A stretch of 64,000 bases of DNA from Motiliproteus sp. MSK22-1 (GCF_001968815.1 NZ_MIEQ01000044.1:1-64000), one strand, 5' to 3'; shown: positions 1 to 6,866, numbered from the stretch's first letter. Notes: generated from the sequence alone by a model not told the origin. A program made the numbers and translations.

Positions 1-87
1 TAGATCCTGATGGGTGACTGGTGCGTTTTATCTGTAAAACAGCACAACCACTGAAAAAACAGGCGTGTATCAGTGATCTGCATTATT

Positions 88-184
88 TAACTCAGGGCGT
101 ATGCGTCATAGGTTCGCTCGCCCTGTTGACCGGAGACGGCTAATGGGCGTCCCCTTTTTTGCTTTTTTTTGAGCTGATTGTTAA
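88..184 (-). other. attC site of cassette 10 (leftmost)
   Basis: TTGTTAAGC at 178-186 is the R'' side and matches the GTTAAGC entry junction near 702. A TAAC at 88-91 (GTTAAAT on the minus strand) fits the R' side. The inner arms are less regular than in the other sites and a T-rich stretch (152-170) lies inside. The left boundary is therefore tentative. Confidence 0.5.
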
Positions 185-198
185 GCGAATTTTTCAAT

Positions 199-690
199 TT
201 AGACACCATATTTGTTACTGAGCAAAGATTTTAAAAAACCAATGCCATTCTCTATTTCGTCAGCACAATAATCTGACCAGTGTTCGTGCCTCTCACACCA
301 TTCAAGAAAACTAAGTAGGCACAATAGCTGAGGTTTAGAAAACCCAGATAATCTTTCTAAAGTTTCCTTCTGGTACTTTAAATCGGGTGACAACGCATAG
401 ATTAAAAATTCGGTTTCAATATCATCATAATCGTTTTTCTTCGTTATGCAGTGCCTGAGATATGATGGAAATACCCACAGCCAACCCTTTGAAGAGAGGC
501 ATGACAAGTCATTGTAAAGAAGGCGTATCGCCTCATCAGGAAGGATAGGTTCCCGATACTTTTCCAAGTCTTTGCGTATATATTCGCATTCAAAACAATC
601 AACTTTATGAAACGATACCTCCAAATCCTTCGGCCTTGGTACATGAGGAAATACAGCCTCAATTTCATTGAGCAATGTTTCAGATTCCAT
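199..690 (-). CDS. Cassette 10 protein, DUF6714-like, unknown function
   Basis: About 163 residues, soluble, with no signal peptide or membrane segment. The N-terminal third carries a DCFECE cluster followed by acidic and aromatic segments, and the middle has a W-x-F-P-x-Y-L motif. This pattern (CxECE, then a PSYL/PAYL motif) recalls the DUF6714 family of uncharacterised proteins; that is recollection, not a search result. I chose the ATG at 690. The two ATGs further upstream (729, 726) lie inside the neighbouring attC site, although the reading frame is open there and an annotator could extend it. The ribosome-binding site is weak. The gene fills cassette 10 and ends just before its attC. 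The function is not recognised. Confidence 0.75.
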   Translation of the reverse strand: MESETLLNEIEAVFPHVPRPKDLEVSFHKVDCFECEYIRKDLEKYREPILPDEAIRLLYNDLSCLSSKGWLWVFPSYLRHCITKKNDYDDIETEFLIYALSPDLKYQKETLERLSGFSKPQLLCLLSFLEWCERHEHWSDYCADEIENGIGFLKSLLSNKYGV

Positions 691-701
691 TTCTAAGCGC
701 T

Positions 702-758
702 TAACGCAAAGCTGAATCGAATGCATCATTTTGCATTTCGACTTCCTGCGTATTGTTA
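702..758 (-). other. attC site of cassette 9
   Basis: TAACGC at 702-707 and TTGTTA at 753-758 bound a 57-bp element. Its centre can fold as a hairpin, with arms CGAATGCA and TGCATTTCG around a short loop. The R'' bases (TTGTTATG) pair with the GTTATG entry junction near 1280, which ties this attC to the gene at 756-1280. Confidence 0.85.
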
Positions 759-1280
759 TGTTTTTGACTGCAGTTCATTCCACTGTACACCTAGTTGTGT
801 TGCAACTACAAAATCACTAAACTCGACATAAAACATCAAACATTCACAATTGTCCGCATTGATAAACCTTAAGATTGAATGCTCTTGGCTGATAAAACGA
901 TTCCATGGCCCATCTTCTATATCAGCAGTTGATAGAAGGCCATAGTACTCTATTAAATTCCAATCTAAGTTATCAGTAGCACTGGTTTTTGATTCTGATA
1001 TTCTGTTATAAATTAGATTTACAAATAATTCATATGCGGGTTTGTAAGCTACAACACTTCTTTCAAGTAGATTTCCGTTTTTGTCAATATAATCTATATC
1101 CTCAAGAATTATAGCTTCAAGAGTGGTTTCTTTTTCTATAAGCGTCGCTGAAAACAATCTTCTTGGACAATCAATAATGCACCTGATTGCATTCAGGAAT
1201 CCATCTAACTCACATACGGTTCCTAGTGCACGATGTACATCTAATCTTCGAGGGATTATAGGAGTCTCCTTTTCAAACAT
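756..1280 (-). CDS. Cassette 9 protein of unknown function
   Basis: A 174-residue soluble protein if started at the ATG at 1280, only three bases inside the cassette boundary (GTT-ATG). An upstream in-frame ATG at 1340 lies in the preceding cassette and crosses the attC, so it is unlikely to be native. The stop codon TAA sits within the R'' box of attC 9. The sequence is acidic and mixed alpha/beta in appearance, with a Cys pair (NCEC) near the C-terminus. I recognise no domain. Translation may rely on the upstream attC sequence or on coupling, since no clear ribosome-binding site lies inside the cassette ahead of this ATG. Confidence 0.65.
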   Translation of the reverse strand: MFEKETPIIPRRLDVHRALGTVCELDGFLNAIRCIIDCPRRLFSATLIEKETTLEAIILEDIDYIDKNGNLLERSVVAYKPAYELFVNLIYNRISESKTSATDNLDWNLIEYYGLLSTADIEDGPWNRFISQEHSILRFINADNCECLMFYVEFSDFVVATQLGVQWNELQSKT

Positions 1281-1345
1281 AACGCTTACAGCAGGAGACG
1301 CGAAACGAGGTACGAGTGAAGCGTTCCCTTTGGCTGCCATTGTTA
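1280..1345 (-). other. attC site of cassette 8
   Basis: TAACGC at 1280-1285 and TTGTTA at 1340-1345. Arms around a central GAGACGCGAAACGAGG...GAAGCGTTCCC stretch can pair imperfectly. The R'' bases TTGTTAAAAG complement the CTTTTAAC entry junction at 1693-1700. Confidence 0.85.
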
Positions 1346-1354
1346 AAAGCGAAT

Positions 1355-1684
1355 TTAAACACTACTTCCACCATCACCGCTGTCACTGTGACTCCCACCG
1401 CCATCACTGGTGCAGGTTCCACCCTGTGCTTCCTGAATGTCTTCTCCCTCTAGCCCAAACTCCTTACAAAACTGAATTTCTTCAAGATTTATAAAGTAGA
1501 TGAGGATGCAAAGGCTACATGACCCAAGGAGTACCAGAGATGCGATAAAAACCTCTTCAGCACTATGAGTATTTTCCGACACCCACCCATAAGCTCGATA
1601 ACACAAGAATATCAGAGTGGGTAATGATACAAATAGCAGCACCAATTTTATCTGCTTCAATGCAGGGTGATTATTCTTAGCCAT
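1355..1684 (-). CDS. Cassette 8 small membrane protein
   Basis: About 109 residues from the ATG at 1684, which follows an AAAAGG ribosome-binding site eight bases upstream inside the cassette. The frame is open further upstream but through attC 7. Two hydrophobic segments (roughly residues 12-32 and 44-64) suggest two membrane helices separated by a short, probably periplasmic loop. The C-terminal 25 residues are rich in Gly, Ser and Asp with a single Cys. No family is recognised. Small two-helix proteins are frequent in integron cassettes; some are toxins or phage-defence effectors, but nothing in this sequence proves either. Confidence 0.7.
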   Translation of the reverse strand: MAKNNHPALKQIKLVLLFVSLPTLIFLCYRAYGWVSENTHSAEEVFIASLVLLGSCSLCILIYFINLEEIQFCKEFGLEGEDIQEAQGGTCTSDGGGSHSDSGDGGSSV

Positions 1685-1696
1685 CCGTAAGCCTTT

Positions 1697-1768
1697 TAAC
1701 ATTCGGTTAATGGGACGCTGAAACAGAGCGAAGCGGCGTGTAGGCATTCCCGATTTGACCGCTTGTTA
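1697..1768 (-). other. attC site of cassette 7
   Basis: TAAC at 1697-1700 and TTGTTA at 1763-1768. The minus strand reads TAACAAGCGGTCAAATCGGGA near one end and TCCCATTAACCG near the other, giving the extended inner arms typical of a folded attC. The R'' GCCTAAC matches the GTTAGGC junction at 2158-2164. Confidence 0.88.
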
Positions 1769-2152
1769 GGCATGAGCACTATATGGAGCCTTGAAGTGGA
1801 TATATAGCATTAATAAAACAGCAGGCAAAACCATAAATACACCATAAAGATGAGCTGATAGTAGCGCGCAAGTACCTACAAAAGCGCCTAGAATTCGTAT
1901 TTTTTTCTCCACATAGCCAAAACGAATCCACCTGTAATTAATGATAAAGTACAACCCCCATGCACTCCACGCTAAGACAGCAAATACAGTTATCGATGAA
2001 AGCCTTTCAGCGCACCAGCTATTCTCTGCACATGAAGGTCCAAATTGAGCAATAATACTTGCAACTTGTCGAGGCAGAATACCGAAAGATAGGACTATTG
2101 GAACCATCGATAATAAAGTACAGATTATGAATGCTGCCAATTTCTTTTTCAT
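1766..2152 (-). CDS. Cassette 7 membrane protein of unknown function
   Basis: 128 residues from the ATG at 2152, with an AGG seven bases upstream. The first helix (about residues 5-27) starts after a KKK positive patch. A loop holding two cysteines (CAENSWC) follows, which could form a disulfide if periplasmic. Two or three further hydrophobic segments lie at about 52-70, 85-104 and 105-120. The stop codon TAA forms part of the attC R'' box. No family is recognised. The layout of short helices with a Cys pair in the first outer loop is all that can be said. Confidence 0.75.
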   Translation of the reverse strand: MKKKLAAFIICTLLSMVPIVLSFGILPRQVASIIAQFGPSCAENSWCAERLSSITVFAVLAWSAWGLYFIINYRWIRFGYVEKKIRILGAFVGTCALLSAHLYGVFMVLPAVLLMLYIHFKAPYSAHA

Positions 2153-2160
2153 GGTATGCC

Positions 2161-2241
2161 TAACGCTTCAATAACGGGCCGGAAAACCGCGTAGCGGTTT
2201 GGAGGTCCGAGCCCGAAGGGCGGTCGTTGATTGATTTGTTA
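2161..2241 (-). other. attC site of cassette 6
   Basis: TAACGC at 2161-2166 and TTGTTA at 2236-2241. AACGGGCCGGAAAACCGC...GGAGGTCCG...GGGCGGTCGTT gives strongly self-complementary inner arms, about 81 bp in all. Confidence 0.9.
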
Positions 2242-2253
2242 AATGCATGGCAC

Positions 2254-2628
2254 TTACTCGAAAGGAGTAAACTGAATGTCGTAGCCATGTGGATTTTCTC
2301 TAGGTGGTTCTTCTGGTTCAGTTTCGTATATCTGAATTTCACCCGTAACTTCAAAGCCAACTTGAGCCCCGATACTCTTTACCATGTATGGAGGCTCATC
2401 TATATCAGTCGCCCAAACTTTAATGCCCATTATGGCGTTACCCTTAGGGCAGGAGAATCCTTCTATCATATCACCGCAAACACCCTCGGCCAGAACAGTG
2501 TAATGAGTATATGGAGTAGATTCCTTCCCATACCTGAGCTTTAGCTTCCAGTTTTTTTCATCATTCATAGATCCGTCTATACCTCCGTGAGCAGCAGGTG
2601 TCATCGCAATTAGCATGGAAAGAAGCAC
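2254..2628 (-). CDS. Cassette 6 probable secreted protein
   Basis: About 124 residues from a GTG at 2628. The N-terminus (LLSMLIAMTPAAHGG) looks like the hydrophobic core and cleavage region of a signal peptide. Codons upstream in frame read K-I-V-L-L-S, so the true start may be a few codons earlier with a rare codon. The mature part has two cysteines (VCGD and FSCPKG) that could pair, several Trp/Tyr residues and an acidic, Pro-rich tail (EPEEPPRENP). No known domain is recognised. The likely location is periplasm or cell surface; the role is unknown. Confidence 0.65.
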   Translation of the reverse strand: MLLSMLIAMTPAAHGGIDGSMNDEKNWKLKLRYGKESTPYTHYTVLAEGVCGDMIEGFSCPKGNAIMGIKVWATDIDEPPYMVKSIGAQVGFEVTGEIQIYETEPEEPPRENPHGYDIQFTPFE

Positions 2629-2645
2629 TATCTTTATGTGGCATT

Positions 2646-2700
2646 TAACGCTCGCGTAATAGGCGCAAGCTTGCGAGCGTCCTAATTGACGCGCTTGTTA
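2646..2700 (-). other. attC site of cassette 5
   Basis: TAACGC at 2646-2651 and TTGTTA at 2695-2700. The centre holds GCGCAAGCTTGCG, a near-perfect hairpin. The stop codon of the cassette gene lies inside the site at 2682. Confidence 0.9.
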
Positions 2701-3476
2701 AATTCATTTTCGCCTAGAACCAAACCAACATATCTAACCGGGCTTACAGCTGTCTTATTATTTTTAATTTGTTTTGAAGGAAAACTCAAAGTTGCTAAAC
2801 CTGCGTTAGTTCTTAGGTTTAAGTCAACTCTATCTAAGTACGCATTACCCTCAATTCCCGCAACAAATCTAGCAATAATAATAGTGTTATTAAGATCATG
2901 TAATGAGCTGTATTGAGCTCCAATTCTAGGCTCAAATGCGACCTTTTGGAACGATCCAGTCCCCATGAAACTATCTTTTTTAAGTTCATATTCATAGAAA
3001 TTAACATGCTCAATGCCTAGTTCAGACTCCTTAGCTACCACTATACTTCCATCTGGCTCGGCAAGAGCAAACCATAATTTCGAAGCATCTTCTTCCTCAA
3101 GAAAGGTAAAGGGATAACCATGGTTCGATGCTCTCGTAAGAACTTCATCAATTAATATGTTTCCGACCTTATCTAGTTTTTTGGGAATGATTTTAAATAC
3201 TACCTGCTGTTTACCATGAGAAACGTCATCAATATCATTTGTTATACGAAAATATGCTTCAGATTCTTGCCATAGAATCCTTGTAGAATCTCGTAAGACT
3301 TCTTTATGAAACCTATCCTGTTCTTTACTTGAAATCAGAACGTCTATTGCTCCAACAATAAAAATAAGTGAACAAAGGCTCATTCCTATCCACTTAATTC
3401 TGCGGTGTTCTTGACGTAGAGATATATAGCTAAGAGCTAATACAGCTAATAGGGCAACTATTTTCCAAAATATCAT
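2682..3476 (-). CDS. Cassette 5 membrane-anchored protein of unknown function
   Basis: 264 residues from the ATG at 3476, which follows AAGGA six bases upstream. An earlier in-frame ATG at 3500 is less well placed. Two membrane helices occupy about residues 3-22 and 31-50, separated by a basic loop (RQEHRRIK). They are followed by a roughly 210-residue soluble domain that should face the periplasm if both ends are outside. That domain has no recognised motif. It contains repeated charged stretches and a single FEPRIGAQYSS segment. The TAG stop lies within attC 5. The function is unknown; the shape is that of a membrane-tethered sensor or effector. Confidence 0.75.
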   Translation of the reverse strand: MIFWKIVALLAVLALSYISLRQEHRRIKWIGMSLCSLIFIVGAIDVLISSKEQDRFHKEVLRDSTRILWQESEAYFRITNDIDDVSHGKQQVVFKIIPKKLDKVGNILIDEVLTRASNHGYPFTFLEEEDASKLWFALAEPDGSIVVAKESELGIEHVNFYEYELKKDSFMGTGSFQKVAFEPRIGAQYSSLHDLNNTIIIARFVAGIEGNAYLDRVDLNLRTNAGLATLSFPSKQIKNNKTAVSPVRYVGLVLGENEFNKRVN

Positions 3477-3491
3477 GGCTATCCTTGAATT

Positions 3492-3545
3492 TAACGCCAA
3501 GCTAAGCGGCGCCGTTTACGGCGTCCTTGCTTGAGCGCCTTGTTA
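3492..3545 (-). other. attC site of cassette 4
   Basis: TAACGC at 3492-3497 and TTGTTA at 3540-3545. Arms GCCAAGCTAAGCGGCGCC and GGCGTCCTTGCTTGAGCGCC are self-complementary. It is almost identical in form to attC 2 (4377-4430), a sign of related cassettes. Confidence 0.92.
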
Positions 3546-3996
3546 TACGTTTTTGCCACTGAATGTGTGCTTTTCTTACTCTTTTAAGTACGACCTGCTC
3601 CCACATTATTAACAATTGAAAGGCATAAATAGGAAGTACAAGCGGAAATAGCTTTTTAATTTCTGTAGATTTGTCAGCTACTTCTGGTGACAATGAAAAC
3701 GAGATGGTGAGAAAACCAGCGTACATTGTAAAAAGTGTCATTAATGACCAGTACCTTGTCGTTAGCCAGACTACTTCCGTTGGGTGCTGTCTATAGCGCT
3801 TTACTCGTTTTAAAATTTTTCGCTCTTTCCATCGCTGAACTTTACGAGTAATTCTAGGAACAAGTTTGGCAATAAACTTCCATATATTTGGCAGCCAGCT
3901 TGAAAGTGCTTTAGTCAGTAAGATACCGACCAACAGGAAAAATATTCCCGTAAACCACCAAGATGGGTCTTTTAGATTATCTAAGATTTGATCCAT
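3502..3996 (-). CDS. Cassette 4 membrane protein of unknown function
   Basis: 164 residues from the ATG at 3996, preceded by AAGGGAAGTA as ribosome-binding site. A Trp-rich start (DPSWWF) leads into a first helix (about residues 14-34). A long, very basic cytoplasmic segment follows (about 45-75, with many Lys and Arg), then two more helices at about 84-103 and 119-136. The C-terminus is again basic. The last residues and the stop lie within attC 4. No family is recognised. The strongly basic loop could bind nucleic acid or acidic lipid; this is inference only. Confidence 0.75.
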   Translation of the reverse strand: MDQILDNLKDPSWWFTGIFFLLVGILLTKALSSWLPNIWKFIAKLVPRITRKVQRWKERKILKRVKRYRQHPTEVVWLTTRYWSLMTLFTMYAGFLTISFSLSPEVADKSTEIKKLFPLVLPIYAFQLLIMWEQVVLKRVRKAHIQWQKRITRRSSKDAVNGAA

Positions 3997-4012
3997 TACT
4001 TCCCTTTACGTA

Positions 4013-4069
4013 TAACGCTTGGCATCAGGGGCGTGGCCGAAGGCCACGTCCCACTGCATGCCATTGTTA
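4013..4069 (-). other. attC site of cassette 3
   Basis: TAACGC at 4013-4018 and TTGTTA at 4064-4069, with a central GTGGCCGAAGGCCAC hairpin that is a perfect inverted repeat. Confident attC. Confidence 0.92.
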
Positions 4070-4086
4070 TAAAGCGCCATCACCCT

Positions 4087-4170
4087 TTATCCGACTCGAT
4101 AGTGAGCGAAGGTATTGACGCCTTGATTGTTCGGTTGGATTATTTCGATTTGGCTTATTTTTCCTTTCAT
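4087..4170 (-). CDS. Possible 27-residue micro-protein in cassette 3
   Basis: The ATG at 4170 follows GGAGAAGGC, a good Shine-Dalgarno spacing, and the frame runs to TAA at 4087. The peptide begins MKGKISQIEII and ends HYRVG. No homology is recognised. It may be genuine because of the ribosome-binding site, but frames this short are common by chance. Confidence 0.3.
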   Translation of the reverse strand: MKGKISQIEIIQPNNQGVNTFAHYRVG

Positions 4171-4255
4171 GCCTTCTCCAATGCTTTTATCGAATCTTTC
4201 AATGGTTATTCATTCTAGTGACCATTGAAGTGTTTTGCGAATGGCTTATATCGCC

Positions 4256-4318
4256 GATGCTTCAGCCTGGTTGAATATAATGCTGTGTTCTTTCTTTGGT
4301 TGGCTCATATCTCCGTGA
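4256..4318 (-). CDS. Possible 20-residue micro-protein in cassette 3
   Basis: The ATG at 4318 lies just after CACGGAGAT, a ribosome-binding-like sequence. The frame ends at TAA (4256). The peptide starts MSQPKKEHS. It is the first frame downstream of the cassette's entry point. No function is recognised and the evidence is only the binding site and position. Confidence 0.22.
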
Positions 4319-4376
4319 CTTCCGTCTAGCACCTTATTATTTTTGCTCTGTTACTTGAACGTTTACTCGCGCTTTA

Positions 4377-4430
4377 TAACGCCAAGCTAAGTGGCGCGCG
4401 TTAGCGCGTCCTTGCTTGAGCGCCTTGTTA
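4377..4430 (-). other. attC site of cassette 2
   Basis: TAACGC at 4377-4382 and TTGTTA at 4425-4430, with GCCAAGCTAAGTGGCGCGCG...TCCTTGCTTGAGCGCC arms closely resembling attC 4. Confidence 0.92.
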
Positions 4431-4436
4431 CACGTA

Positions 4437-4910
4437 CTACATAGTGGGCCAAAATATTTCTTCATATTTCTCGCCGTTCTCATTTTCCCAGGTTAACTTA
4501 ACTTGATACTTTCTAGGGCTTCCCATGTGTATTGCTGCCAAAAGCTTAACTCTTGAGTTTGGCTTTATCTCTTGATGAGGAAACTTATCTTGGAGATCAT
4601 GAGATGACAAAGGACTATCTTCGCAGTCAATTAGCTCAAAATTGACATTGTATGCACTACCTTGGCCTGTGTTGGAAATATAGAAGCTGTAAGACTTACC
4701 TAGCTTTGTGAGATTTACATTAAATTTTGGCTTGGTTTTATTCGATTTCTCTTCCGCGATACTTTCAATTTGAAGCCTAGATAGCTCAGCGGTAACTCTT
4801 TCAAGCTCTAGCTGCTCTTTAGCTAACTTCCTTGTGCGCATTAAAGATACGGTTGAAATTATTGCTGCCAAAGCAGAAATGAGTAAGCTTAAAATTTCAA
4901 ACTTACTCAT
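4437..4910 (-). CDS. Cassette 2 second gene: membrane-anchored protein with coiled coil
   Basis: 157 residues. One N-terminal helix (about residues 5-24) is followed by a basic stop-transfer patch (RTRK) and a predicted coiled coil rich in Leu, Glu and Arg (about 28-55). A beta-rich C-terminal domain of about 90 residues follows, with an NTGQGSAYNV motif seen in many uncharacterised membrane-anchored proteins of similar layout. The start ATG at 4910 overlaps the stop of the zinc-ribbon gene by four bases (ATGA), so the two are translationally coupled. The stop is close to attC 2. The function is unknown; the pairing with a zinc-ribbon partner is the useful clue. Confidence 0.75.
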   Translation of the reverse strand: MSKFEILSLLISALAAIISTVSLMRTRKLAKEQLELERVTAELSRLQIESIAEEKSNKTKPKFNVNLTKLGKSYSFYISNTGQGSAYNVNFELIDCEDSPLSSHDLQDKFPHQEIKPNSRVKLLAAIHMGSPRKYQVKLTWENENGEKYEEIFWPTM

Positions 4911-5143
4911 TTAAAGCTACCCTTAAATGCTTTTTTGAGCATTTTTTCAATTTCAGCCTTTGCTTCAGGAATGACGACTTCTTTAGCTTGTTCAATACCT
5001 ACTTCTTTCAGGTCTGCCAACATAATTTCAAAATGACAGCTATTACATTTCACAAAGTCATCATCCTTTAGATTTTCTGGCTGCTCAAATTCAGTATGCC
5101 CACACTGAGGGCACTGAATCGATATATGGTCAGTTTGAATCAC
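4907..5143 (-). CDS. Cassette 2 first gene: zinc-ribbon small protein
   Basis: 78 residues from a GTG at 5143, set by AAGGAGATATC just upstream. Residues 11-14 (CPQC) and 33-36 (CNSC) form a classical two-knuckle zinc ribbon. The rest is a charged, probably helical tail (EVVIPEAKAEIEKMLKKAF). It is the promoter-proximal member of a two-gene cassette and overlaps the next gene by four bases. Zinc ribbons of this size often mediate protein or nucleic-acid contacts; the partner here is most likely the coupled membrane protein. No family name is assigned. Confidence 0.8.
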   Translation of the reverse strand: MIQTDHISIQCPQCGHTEFEQPENLKDDDFVKCNSCHFEIMLADLKEVGIEQAKEVVIPEAKAEIEKMLKKAFKGSFK

Positions 5144-5161
5144 GATATCTCCTTGTACGTG

Positions 5162-5237
5162 TAACGCCCGGCTCTGCGGCTGGGAAAAGTGGAGGCGAAG
5201 CCGGAGCTTTTACCAGTCGGCCAGCAGCCGCTTGTTA
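5162..5237 (-). other. attC site of cassette 1
   Basis: TAACGC at 5162-5167 and TTGTTA at 5232-5237. Outer arms CCGGCTCTGCGGCTGG and CCAGCAGCCGCTTG and inner arms AAAAGTGGAGGCGAAGCCGG/AGCTTTTACC pair. The R'' GTGCTAAC complements the GTTAGCAC junction at 6531-6538 next to attI. Confidence 0.95.
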
Positions 5238-5243
5238 GCACAG

Positions 5244-6506
5244 CTATATATCCCATATTTCGCCATTAAATAACTGCTCACTTATCTTTGGTGGGTTGGC
5301 CCTAACTTTAGGATGATTTGCTAAAACCTGTCTTAATGTGCGGACTGAATCATAGGCCTTTACAACAAGTTCTCTCTGTTTTTTGAATAACTCTTGATCG
5401 AATGAATCAATGCTGACCTTATGGGCTGGTTTTTGACGGAGTTGCCTTACCTTCCTAAAGGTCTTCATCATATCTTCAATTGGTGTAGGGTCGGCGGGCT
5501 GGAAGTACTTATTAACCCAAGACTCAAGAATTTGTATAGTTCCTTTAGGCCTTACAACAATTTTTCCATCATCCCGCTCCTCTTCACTCTCTATCTCCAC
5601 ATCATCTTCGAAGAATTTTTTGTTGATGTTATCGGACATCATTTTATCTAATAACAGCATGAAGTTATTAAATTCAGCTTGTGTTGGCCTCAAAAGAAAG
5701 CCGAATTCTTTAGGTGTTTCTTCATCGTAGCTATTCCGGAAGAGAGTAGGTTTTCCGATCAAAGTGCTCATTTCATTAATGACTTTCAATTCTTCCGTAA
5801 ACGCCCTAAAAATCGACATTCGAGAACCCCATGACCCCAAGATACTTGAAGCGTAATAATCGGGGTGTAGCTTAATATCTCCTTTTACTTCCTTTGCTGC
5901 CCAAACCTTCTGATGTTCGGTACTAAGATTACCTAGATATCGTAAAAATACTGCTACATACCTGTTTAGATCATCGTCGTAAGCAAAGCCAAATGTTTGA
6001 AGAAGTATCTGGTCATGCTCAGGAACACTATCAGATTCAAAATATTCATCGGTGATAGATATTTGTCCATGAATGAAGTCAGTATTATATGAATAACGTG
6101 GATCGTTTCGGTAGTACTCCAAAACTGACAGATCAAAGGTTCTGAAATCAAGTTGGCCAGCCCCTTCGGCTAGCGCCATTTCATAGGGTGCTTCTTTATA
6201 CGCAGTTAATCTGTCGGAACCAGCTAACTTTTTCTCATGAGGATAGAGACATGTATGACCTGGATAATCTGCATTATCAAATCCCTCTAGAATCTTATCC
6301 TTTGGGATTTGCGAAAACCCTCTTATATGAGGGTTACCATCATATCGGGCGGTCAATATTTCATCTTCGATGGCTTGTCGAACAGCGGCCTTAAAGTCAT
6401 CGCCGTTAATTTCGAAGACACCTTCTAACCCATAAATTGGCATTCCATTGAAATCGCCAGATGAAAAATATTTTTCTTCGACAACTGAGTATATTTCTTC
6501 GATCAT
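5244..6506 (-). CDS. Cassette 1 protein, 420 aa, with HEPN-like C-terminal motif
   Basis: The largest cassette gene and the one next to attI, so the best placed for expression. It is soluble with no signal peptide. Residues 1-330 show no domain I recognise. They are acidic, with a central acidic run (about 298-312). The C-terminal ~90 residues are helical and contain LRQKPAH, in which R357 and H362 form an R-x4-H pair, the spacing of the catalytic motif of HEPN RNases. HEPN domains occur in toxin-antitoxin and abortive-infection proteins. The motif alone is weak evidence, and polar Q rather than N/D/H follows the arginine. ATG 6506 is used; GGA lies about ten bases upstream. The name and target are unknown. 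Confidence 0.8.
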   Translation of the reverse strand: MIEEIYSVVEEKYFSSGDFNGMPIYGLEGVFEINGDDFKAAVRQAIEDEILTARYDGNPHIRGFSQIPKDKILEGFDNADYPGHTCLYPHEKKLAGSDRLTAYKEAPYEMALAEGAGQLDFRTFDLSVLEYYRNDPRYSYNTDFIHGQISITDEYFESDSVPEHDQILLQTFGFAYDDDLNRYVAVFLRYLGNLSTEHQKVWAAKEVKGDIKLHPDYYASSILGSWGSRMSIFRAFTEELKVINEMSTLIGKPTLFRNSYDEETPKEFGFLLRPTQAEFNNFMLLLDKMMSDNINKKFFEDDVEIESEEERDDGKIVVRPKGTIQILESWVNKYFQPADPTPIEDMMKTFRKVRQLRQKPAHKVSIDSFDQELFKKQRELVVKAYDSVRTLRQVLANHPKVRANPPKISEQLFNGEIWDI

Positions 6507-6530
6507 TTTATTGTTCCGATACTTCCTTGG

Positions 6531-6600
6531 GTGCTAACAGCGTTATTCACCGGAAGCGTCCATTTATCCAGCTTCCACCTATCTCCATAAATTTCTAACA
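6531..6600 (-). other. attI recombination site region
   Basis: GTGCTAAC at 6531-6538 reads GTTAGCAC on the minus strand and is the junction between the integron platform and cassette 1; its bases match the R'' box of attC 1. The actual attI extends toward the integrase gene. I see no clearly conserved accessory repeats, so the right edge is approximate. The remaining 6600-6820 stretch is A/T-rich with no gene. A cassette promoter (Pc) reading leftward must lie here, but no convincing -35/-10 pair was identified. Confidence 0.7.
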
Positions 6601-6821
6601 TTATTCTTCCATATGCCTCTAAGAATCAACACTTGAATAGCATTATTCCCATTCCCTCCTGAGGAAACCAGGAAGCTTCCGTCTATCTCAGGTGCAATCA
6701 CCTCGTGAAACTCTGAAATTCTCACATTCTAATCCACTGTTATTTAACATGTTTTTTTCAAATAAACAGATCGTTCTGTAGATAAGCAGACGCATCCATT
6801 GTTTCCCGGATGGTTTTCTTC

Positions 6822-6850
6822 TTGACATCAATAAGCTGCAGAGAAATACT
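6822..6850 (+). promoter_or_regulatory. Probable integrase promoter
   Basis: A perfect TTGACA at 6822-6827 is followed after 17 bases by AATACT (6845-6850) as a possible -10. The LexA-type palindrome overlaps this -10. The start codon of the integrase lies about 27-33 bases downstream. Confidence 0.65.
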
Positions 6851-6866
6851 GTATATAAACACAGCA
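6847..6866 (+). promoter_or_regulatory. LexA (SOS) box in the integrase promoter
   Basis: CTG at 6849-6851 and CAG at 6862-6864 are separated by ten A/T-rich bases, with TA before and CA after: the gammaproteobacterial LexA operator form CTG-N10-CAG. It overlaps the -10 region. SOS control of integron integrases is established for class 1 and Vibrio integrons; here it is inferred from the site. Confidence 0.85.

Larger units (their letters stand above)
4070..4376 (-). other. Cassette 3: 307-bp cassette without an ordinary gene
   Basis: Between two good attC sites lies a cassette with no reading frame above 30 codons on the coding strand. Two very short frames with plausible ribosome-binding sites are listed separately (4087-4170 and 4256-4318). 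A plus-strand frame at 3988-4218 runs through attC 3 and is treated as chance. The cassette could carry a small RNA, a promoter or micro-proteins. Gene-less cassettes are known in large integrons. Confidence 0.7.

Noticed and set aside
1123-1494. Plus-strand 123-codon frame in the cassette array
   Set aside because: It spans attC 8 and is antisense to two cassette genes; the His-rich end is a mirror of the Gly/Ser tail codons.
3988-4218. Plus-strand 76-codon frame across attC 3
   Set aside because: It reads through an attC site against cassette direction, has no ribosome-binding site, and its sequence has no protein-like features.
6600-6820. Search for the cassette promoter Pc
   Set aside because: TTGAAA on the minus strand (6756-6761) has no matching -10 at 16-18 bases, so no promoter is called.
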